NCBI RefSeq assembly: GCF_025515205.1
Contig: NZ_JAOPFX010000001.1
Span: forward strand, 1-64,000
Direction of reading: 5' to 3'
DNA length: 64,000 bases
Origin: Microbacterium fluvii
GTDB lineage: Bacteria; Actinomycetota; Actinomycetes; Actinomycetales; Microbacteriaceae
The notes beneath the pieces were generated by a model that worked only from the letters and a program-made list of their open reading frames with translations, was not told where the DNA came from and made no database searches. Below, in pieces: positions 59,901 to 64,000 of this stretch. Position 1 is the stretch's first letter; each line of letters opens with the position of its first letter. Both the position numbers and the translations under genes were made by a program.

Positions 59901-61735
59901 CGCCAACTGGTCGTGCCGAGGGTGAACACGTCGTTCACGCGCGATTCGTAGACCATCTCCTCATCGAGCTCGCCGACGCGCGCGTTCTGCGTCTCGCCCG
60001 CGACGAACACGCCGAAAAGGCCACGATCGGGGATCGTGCCGCCGCTGGTGACCGCGATGCGCTGGGAGCCGGGGCGACCGGTCAGGGTGCCGTGATCGCG
60101 ATCCCACACGAGGCGCGGGCGCAGCTCGGCGAACTCGTCGGAGGGGAAGCGGCCGGCCAGCAGATCGAGCGTCGCCTCGTAGGCCGAGCGCGGCAGGGTG
60201 CGAAACGGCGCCGAGCGCTTCACCGTCTCGAACCAGCCCTCCACATCGATCGGGCCCAGGGCGGATGCGGCGACGGTCTGCTGCGCGAGGATGTCGAGCG
60301 GATTCTGCGGCACCGCGATCGCCTCGATCCTCCCCGCCAGCATCCGCTCCGTGACGATCGCGGTGTGCAGCACGTCGCTGCGGTGCTTGGGGAACAGGGC
60401 CGCGCGGCTGACCTCGCCGACCTGGTGTCCGGCGCGGCCGATCCGCTGCAGGCCGCTCGCGGCCGACGGCGGGGCCTCGACCTGGATCACGAGGTCGACG
60501 GCGCCCATGTCGATGCCGAGCTCGAGGCTCGAGGTGGCCACGACGCAGCGCAGGGCCCCGCTCTTGAGCTCTTCTTCGACCTGGGCGCGCTGCTCCTTCG
60601 ACACCGAGCCGTGGTGGGCCTTCGCGAGCACGGGGTCGGCGCCCGCCGTCGCGCCGGACTGTGCCATCATCCCGGCCGGGATCGCCGGCTCCGGCAGCTC
60701 GAGCCCGAGCCGCTCGGTGTAGATCTCGTTGAGCCGCGCGGTGAGGCGCTCGCCGAGGCGGCGCGAGTTGACGAACACGATCGTCGAGCGGTGCAGCAGG
60801 ATGCGGTCGACGATCGCCTCTTCGACGTGCGGCCAGACCGAGCCGGTCATCTCTGTGGCTTCAGGCCGCGCGCGGGGGCCGCCGTCTCCGAACCAGTCCT
60901 CGTCGATGCCGCCCTCGGTCCCCGAGCCTGTCGAGGTGTCGTCCGCTCCCGGCGGCGGAGGCGGGTTGAGCATGTCGTCGACCGGCACGACCACCCGGAG
61001 GTCGAACGCCTTGGTCGCCCGCGGAGCGACGATCTCGACCGGCTCCGCACCGCCGAGGAACCGCGCGACCTCGTCGATCGGCCGCACCGTCGCCGACAGG
61101 CCGATGCGCTGCGCCGGCTTCGCATCGGGGTCGGCCGCCCGCCGCAGGGCGTCGAGTCGCTCGAGGCTCACCGCGAGGTGCGCTCCGCGCTTGGTGGCCG
61201 CCACCGCGTGCACCTCGTCGATGATGACGGTGTGCACGCCCCGCAGCGTCTGGCCCGCCTGGCTCGTGAGCATGAGATACAGCGACTCGGGGGTCGTGAT
61301 GAGGATGTCGGGCGGATGGGTGAGGAGCTTGCGTCGATCGCTGGAGGTCGTGTCGCCCGAGCGCACCCCTACCGAGATCTCGGGCACGCGCACGCCCAGG
61401 CGCCTGGCCGACTGCCCGATGCCCACGAGCGGAGACCGGAGGTTGCGCTCGACGTCGACGCCGAGAGCCTTCAACGGCGAGATGTAGAGCACCTTGGTCG
61501 GCGCGCCGGCTGAGGCAGCCGCATCCGCCTTGTCGTGGAAGAGCCGGTCGATCGCCCAGAGGAACGCCGAGAGGGTCTTGCCCGAGCCGGTCGGGGCGAC
61601 CACGAGGGCGTGCTTTCCGGCCGAGATCGCGTCCCAGGCGCCCGCCTGCGCCGTGGTGGGCTGGGCGAAGGCGCCACGGAACCAGTCCTGCGTGGCAGGA
61701 CCGAATCGTTCGAGCACATCGCCCATCCCCTCCAT
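56987..61735 (-). CDS. lhr: Large ATP-dependent helicase Lhr
   Basis: About 1582 aa. Superfamily 2 core with VVAPTGSGKTLSAF (Walker A), IIDEVHAVAA (DEVH) and LQRIGRAGHQVGEVSR, followed by winged helix, DEAD/DEAH associated region and the long C-terminal Lhr module. Translocates 3'-5' on ssDNA, unwinds RNA:DNA hybrids, and works with mutasome/repair factors in mycobacteria. Start is unclear among ATGs at 61756, 61735 and 61726. Flexible linkers contain STGSGT-type insertions coded by a CCTGAGCCTGTCG repeat. Confidence 0.93.
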   Translation of the reverse strand: MEGMGDVLERFGPATQDWFRGAFAQPTTAQAGAWDAISAGKHALVVAPTGSGKTLSAFLWAIDRLFHDKADAAASAGAPTKVLYISPLKALGVDVERNLRSPLVGIGQSARRLGVRVPEISVGVRSGDTTSSDRRKLLTHPPDILITTPESLYLMLTSQAGQTLRGVHTVIIDEVHAVAATKRGAHLAVSLERLDALRRAADPDAKPAQRIGLSATVRPIDEVARFLGGAEPVEIVAPRATKAFDLRVVVPVDDMLNPPPPPGADDTSTGSGTEGGIDEDWFGDGGPRARPEATEMTGSVWPHVEEAIVDRILLHRSTIVFVNSRRLGERLTARLNEIYTERLGLELPEPAIPAGMMAQSGATAGADPVLAKAHHGSVSKEQRAQVEEELKSGALRCVVATSSLELGIDMGAVDLVIQVEAPPSAASGLQRIGRAGHQVGEVSRAALFPKHRSDVLHTAIVTERMLAGRIEAIAVPQNPLDILAQQTVAASALGPIDVEGWFETVKRSAPFRTLPRSAYEATLDLLAGRFPSDEFAELRPRLVWDRDHGTLTGRPGSQRIAVTSGGTIPDRGLFGVFVAGETQNARVGELDEEMVYESRVNDVFTLGTTSWRIVEITHDRVNVVPAFGQPGKVPFWHGDGLGRPAELGEALGKFSRELAAAEPDKAADRLTEAGLDGYAQANLLAYLAEQREATGTLPTDRTLTVERGRDEVGDWRIILHSPYGMKVHGPWALAVSARIRERLGVDGSAVASDDGIIARVPDATAEPPGAELFVFDPDELDDIVTSEVGGSALFASRFRECAARALLMPRMNPQKRTPLWQQRQRSAQLLEVARRYPTFPIILETLREVLQDVYDVPALLRIAKAIGERRIRLVETEPSQPSPYARDLLFGYVGAFMYEGDSPLAERRAAALAVDPALLSELLGKVEMRELLDPEVIAQFEREAQRLDPERRARGVEGVADLLRMLGPLDAEEVAARLEPTADASTGSADGAAVATASALLHELVDARRAIAVSIAGSARFAAIEDAGRLRDALGAALPVGIPTAFLEPLADPLGDLVARHARTHGPFTTDAVATRFGIGTAVARLTLQRLEAQGRLSSGFFLPDPSTGSGTATGSGPASATAGDEPEWCDTEVLRRLRMRSLAAIRGSVEPVSQEAYARFLPTWQHLTRPLDGLDGVAAVIEQLAGVPVPASAWESLILPSRVRDYAPGMLDELTATGEVIWSGHGTLPGRDGWIALHPADAAPLTLQPPDDEVAPGSLEAQLLAALAGGGAYFAAQLQQLTGAENEQSVIEALWSLTWAGRITNDTFAPVRMLLGGGSQAHRAARKTPRARMYRGASLPRPAAAPRPPALGGRWSLLPAPEGDPALRATASASLLLDRYGVVTRGSVQSEGVPGGFAQVYRVLAGFEQAGHCRRGYVIEKLGAAQFAASATVDRLREFAGLADPPPLRAVTLAATDPANPYGAALAWPPLEGVTHRPGRKAGGLVVLVDGALTLYLERGGKSALAFTDADERLAAATRSLAETAHARRLETLTIEQVNGEFVFGTAVGRALRDAGFVESTRGLTLRKATAGDAVRSAARA
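58386..58421. repeat. CCTGAGCCTGTCG dispersed repeat inside lhr
   Basis: Two copies in tandem, 58386-58398 and 58404-58421 (the second extends CCTGAGCCTGTCGAAGGG). Diverged copies lie at 60920-60936 (CCCGAGCCTGTCGAGG) and about 58771-58784. They code for STGSGT-type linker segments. Confidence 0.6.
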
Positions 61736-61792
61736 CTTCGCCGGGATGTGCGACATCCGGGCGGATCCGGCCGATCGGGGCGACAATGGGGC

Positions 61793-62215
61793 ATGGCCGC
61801 GATCAAGACCCAGCCGACCGATGCAGATGTGCAGGCCTTCCTCGAGGCGGCGACCCCCGCCAGGCGACGCGACGACGGGCTCGCCCTCGCGCGGCTGTTC
61901 GCCGAGGTCACCGGCGCCGACCCGGTGATGTGGGGGCCGACGATGGTCGGCTACGGCAGTTATGTGTACGTGTCGCCGTCGGATCCGCGTCGCCGAGGCG
62001 AGTGGCCCAAGACGGCGTTCTCTCCTCGCAAGGCGCAGCTGTCGCTGTACGGCCTCAAAGACCTCCCGGAGGGCGCGGCGCTGCTGCCCGAGCTCGGCCG
62101 GTACACCGAGGGCCCGGGCTGCGTGTACGTGCGCACGCTCGACGACATCGATCTCGACGTGCTGCGCCGGCTCATCGCGATCGCCTGGACCCGCGGCGAC
62201 GACCCCGGGGCGTGA
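61793..62215 (+). CDS. DUF1801 domain protein
   Basis: 140 aa. DUF1801 (YdhG-like) pattern from ARRRDDGLALARLFAEVTG and PTMVGYGSYVY to LSLYGLKD...LPELGRYTEGPGCVYV and the terminal LDVLRRLIAIA. Diverges from lhr. GACAAT lies 5 nt before the ATG. Function unknown, possibly iron- or stress-related as for YdhG/IntF-type proteins. Confidence 0.87.
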   Translation: MAAIKTQPTDADVQAFLEAATPARRRDDGLALARLFAEVTGADPVMWGPTMVGYGSYVYVSPSDPRRRGEWPKTAFSPRKAQLSLYGLKDLPEGAALLPELGRYTEGPGCVYVRTLDDIDLDVLRRLIAIAWTRGDDPGA

Positions 62216-62239
62216 GACCCCGGGGCACCGGCGCCCGCC

Positions 62240-63823
62240 TCATTCCCGCTCGATGAGGCCTCCTTCCCGGTCGAGCTCGAGTGTCAGGTGCAGGCCGAGC
62301 CTGGCCAGGAACGCGTCGTCATGGCTGACCACGAGCACGGCGCCGCGATAGGCCGACAGGGCGTCGACGAGCTGGTCGACCGTGTCGAGGTCGAGGTTGT
62401 TCGTCGGCTCGTCGAGCACGAGCAGCTGCGGCGGCGGGTCGGCCAGCAGCAGCCGCGCCAGCGCGACGCGGAACCGCTCGCCGCCCGACAGCGCCGCCAC
62501 CGGCCGCAGCACCGTGTCACCGCGCACGAGGAAGCGCGCGAGACGGTTGCGCAGCGCGACGTCGTCCGCTCCGGGGGTGCGCACGTTCTCGAGCACCGAA
62601 CGGGCGTCGTCGAGCCCGTCGACGCGCTGCGACAGATAGCCGATGCGGTCGGTGTGCGCGCGCACGGGGCCGACCGCGCCGGCGACCAGCCGCTCGAGCA
62701 GCGTGGTCTTGCCGACGCCGTTCGGCCCAACCAGAGCGACGCGCTCCGGCCCTTGGATCACCCACGACCGCTCGCCGTCGCCGAGCGTCGCGATGCGCCG
62801 GCCCGCTGCCACGGCGGGGTCGGGCAGGTCGATCAGCACGCTCTCGTCGTCGCGCACGCGGCGCTCGGCCGCGTCGTGGGCGGCGCGGGCCGCCGACTCG
62901 CGTTCGCCCATCTCGCCGCGGAGCCTGCCGGCCGACACCTGGGCCGCGCGCTTGCGGGCGCCGGCGATGATGCCGGGCACGCGCTTCTCGATCTGCGCCT
63001 TGCGGCCCACGGCGGCGCGCCGCGCGAGCTTGGTCTCGGTCTCGATGCGCTCGCGCTTCTCGCGCCTGACCACCTGGGCAGCCGCGCGCTCGGCCTGGCG
63101 GGCCGCGGCCTGCTCGGTTTCGAGCCATGCGCGCCATGCCGAGTACGGCCCGCCGAACACCGACAGCTCATTCGCGTACAGCTCGGCGGTCTCGTCCATG
63201 AGCTCGAGCAGGGCGACGTCGTGACTGACGACGACCAGGGCTCCCGGCCAGGCGCGCACCATGGCGTACAGCCGTGCCCGCGCGTCGCGGTCGAGGTTGT
63301 TGGTGGGCTCGTCGAGCAGCGTCACCGGTGCGCGTCGCAGGCGGATGCCGGCGATCGCGGTCAAGACGGCCTCGCCGCCGGAGAGCTCGCCCACGGTGCG
63401 ATCGAGCGCGTCTGCGGGCAGCCCCGCGTCGGCCAGCGCCGCGATCGCGCGCGCCTCGACGTCCCAGTCGTCGCCGACGGCATCGAAATGGGCGGGGTCG
63501 GGATCGCCCGACTCGATCGCGCGCAGCGCGCGCAGCGCCGGGCCCACGCCGAGCAGGTCGACGACGGGCCGTTCGACACCGAGTGTGAGGGTCTGCGGCA
63601 GTCGAGCGACGTCGCCGGGGACGCAGATGTGACCGGAGGTCGGAGTGAGCTCTCCCGCGATCAGGCGCAGCAGCGTCGACTTGCCGGTGCCGTTGCGGCC
63701 GACCAGTCCGGTGCGGCCGGTGCCGAACGCACCGGAGACGGCGGAGAGGGCGGGTGTGCCGTCTGGCCACGCGAACGTGACGCCGTCGAGCACGACAGAG
63801 GGGGTGAGGGTGTGGGCGGGCAT
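62240..63823 (-). CDS. ABC-F family ATPase
   Basis: 527 aa. Two ABC domains: Walker [10 protein letters not shown] and GPNGVGKTT, signature LSGGE in both halves, Walker [13 protein letters not shown] and [12 protein letters not shown], with an Arg/Lys/Ala-rich linker (about 230-310). No membrane helices. ABC-F proteins act on the ribosome, for translation rescue or antibiotic protection. AAGGATC lies before the ATG. An 8-codon leader ORF and a hairpin in front of the gene point to inducible control. Confidence 0.92.
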   Translation of the reverse strand: MPAHTLTPSVVLDGVTFAWPDGTPALSAVSGAFGTGRTGLVGRNGTGKSTLLRLIAGELTPTSGHICVPGDVARLPQTLTLGVERPVVDLLGVGPALRALRAIESGDPDPAHFDAVGDDWDVEARAIAALADAGLPADALDRTVGELSGGEAVLTAIAGIRLRRAPVTLLDEPTNNLDRDARARLYAMVRAWPGALVVVSHDVALLELMDETAELYANELSVFGGPYSAWRAWLETEQAAARQAERAAAQVVRREKRERIETETKLARRAAVGRKAQIEKRVPGIIAGARKRAAQVSAGRLRGEMGERESAARAAHDAAERRVRDDESVLIDLPDPAVAAGRRIATLGDGERSWVIQGPERVALVGPNGVGKTTLLERLVAGAVGPVRAHTDRIGYLSQRVDGLDDARSVLENVRTPGADDVALRNRLARFLVRGDTVLRPVAALSGGERFRVALARLLLADPPPQLLVLDEPTNNLDLDTVDQLVDALSAYRGAVLVVSHDDAFLARLGLHLTLELDREGGLIERE

Positions 63824-63833
63824 GGTGATCCTT

Positions 63834-63858
63834 CGGTGTCGTGGATGCACTGACACCG
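63834..63858 (-). promoter_or_regulatory. Hairpin just before the ABC-F ribosome site
   Basis: CGGTGTC and GACACCG form a perfect 7-bp stem with an 11-nt loop; on the transcript it ends at the base before AAGGATC. It could regulate translation or antitermination in response to the leader peptide. Confidence 0.5.
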
Positions 63859-63949
63859 GGATGCCGCGAAGGCCCTGAACAGGGAGGCGGGGAGTCGACG
63901 GGTCAGCGCGGATGGGGGCGCGGACGCGTCGGTCGACGGTCGGCGCGGG

Positions 63950-63976
63950 TCACAGCGCGGACGCGAAGATCTCCAC
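63950..63976 (-). CDS. Possible leader peptide (8 aa) of the ABC-F gene
   Basis: GTG-GAG-ATC-TTC-GCG-TCC-GCG-CTG-TGA reads (V)EIFASAL, with GAGG 10 nt before. Leader ORFs followed by hairpins are usual for antibiotic-inducible ABC-F genes (ribosome stalling). Short length makes chance possible. Confidence 0.4.
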   Translation of the reverse strand: MEIFASAL

Positions 63977-64000
63977 CGATTCGATTCCTCACACTCGGAA

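Noticed and set aside
58541..61513. 990-codon plus-strand frame
   Set aside because: Antisense of lhr; rich in Arg, Gly, Asp, His without domains.
1..64000. CRISPR array or large tandem repeat
   Set aside because: No regularly spaced 25-40 bp direct repeats were seen; the only tandem repeat is the Thr/Pro region of the lipoprotein at 55.6-56.1 kb.

Overview
The window is chromosomal DNA from a high-G+C actinobacterium, most likely a Microbacterium or a close relative in Microbacteriaceae. The reasons are: about 70 % G+C in the core regions, with GTG starts common; a dense scatter of the hexamer GGATGC and its complement GCATCC on both strands; many genes whose start codon lies 6-7 nt after a TANNNT -10 box (leaderless); a DevR/DevS-like pair; a CmtR-type metal sensor; the actinobacterial lhr-nei2 pair; and two members of a small family I associate with Microbacteriaceae (DUF7882-like). 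The genus is inferred; no rRNA gene is present to confirm it.

Layout. 1-6.2 kb: radA, L-lactate dehydrogenase, a DosR/DevR-type response regulator with its GAF-domain sensor, then a universal stress protein and a 59-aa protein that diverge from a promoter holding a perfect 16-bp inverted pair of DevR-like boxes. 6.2-14.5 kb: tRNA-Ser(CGA) followed by a lower-G+C accessory island with a gene-poor 480 bp, then twelve mostly small genes of changing orientation (two-helix membrane proteins, a leucine-rich-repeat protein, an ankyrin protein, DUF6461- and DUF6869-like proteins, a GNAT acetyltransferase). Several resemble immunity proteins of polymorphic-toxin systems, but no toxin or integrase is visible. 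14.5-22 kb: DHA2 drug exporter with a CsoR-type operator upstream, CmtR plus a short CDF-type metal exporter, a methyltransferase, a PAP2 phosphatase and an acyl-CoA ligase.

22-27.2 kb: a CDF transporter coupled to a half-length solute-binding lipoprotein, then a tightly overlapping cluster (acyl-CoA dehydrogenase with a frameshift, PIG-L deacetylase fused to a methyltransferase, glycosyltransferase 2, GNAT) that looks like a pathway of unknown product. 27.4-39.6 kb: stress-type SDR and small proteins, a DGPF/YCII protein with an ECF42-like sigma factor whose start codon seems to be lost, a histidine kinase-response regulator-ABC exporter module, a SulP transporter beside an alkylsulfatase, and an LCP protein.

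39.6-64 kb: a DUF2156 membrane protein, hydrolase, FUSC-like protein, TetR with a YhgE-like membrane protein, SLC13 permease, RNase HI, an N-terminally extended SDR with divergent TetR and palindromic operator, the DUF7882-like pair, TspO-like protein, amidotransferase, a LysR effector domain without HTH, DUF1304, a secreted nuclease, hexapeptide-repeat protein, YitT, a Thr/Pro-rich lipoprotein, nei2-lhr, a DUF1801 protein and an ABC-F protein with a short leader peptide and hairpin. Intergenic DNA is short throughout; apart from the 480 bp after the tRNA no stretch over 300 bases lacks a gene.
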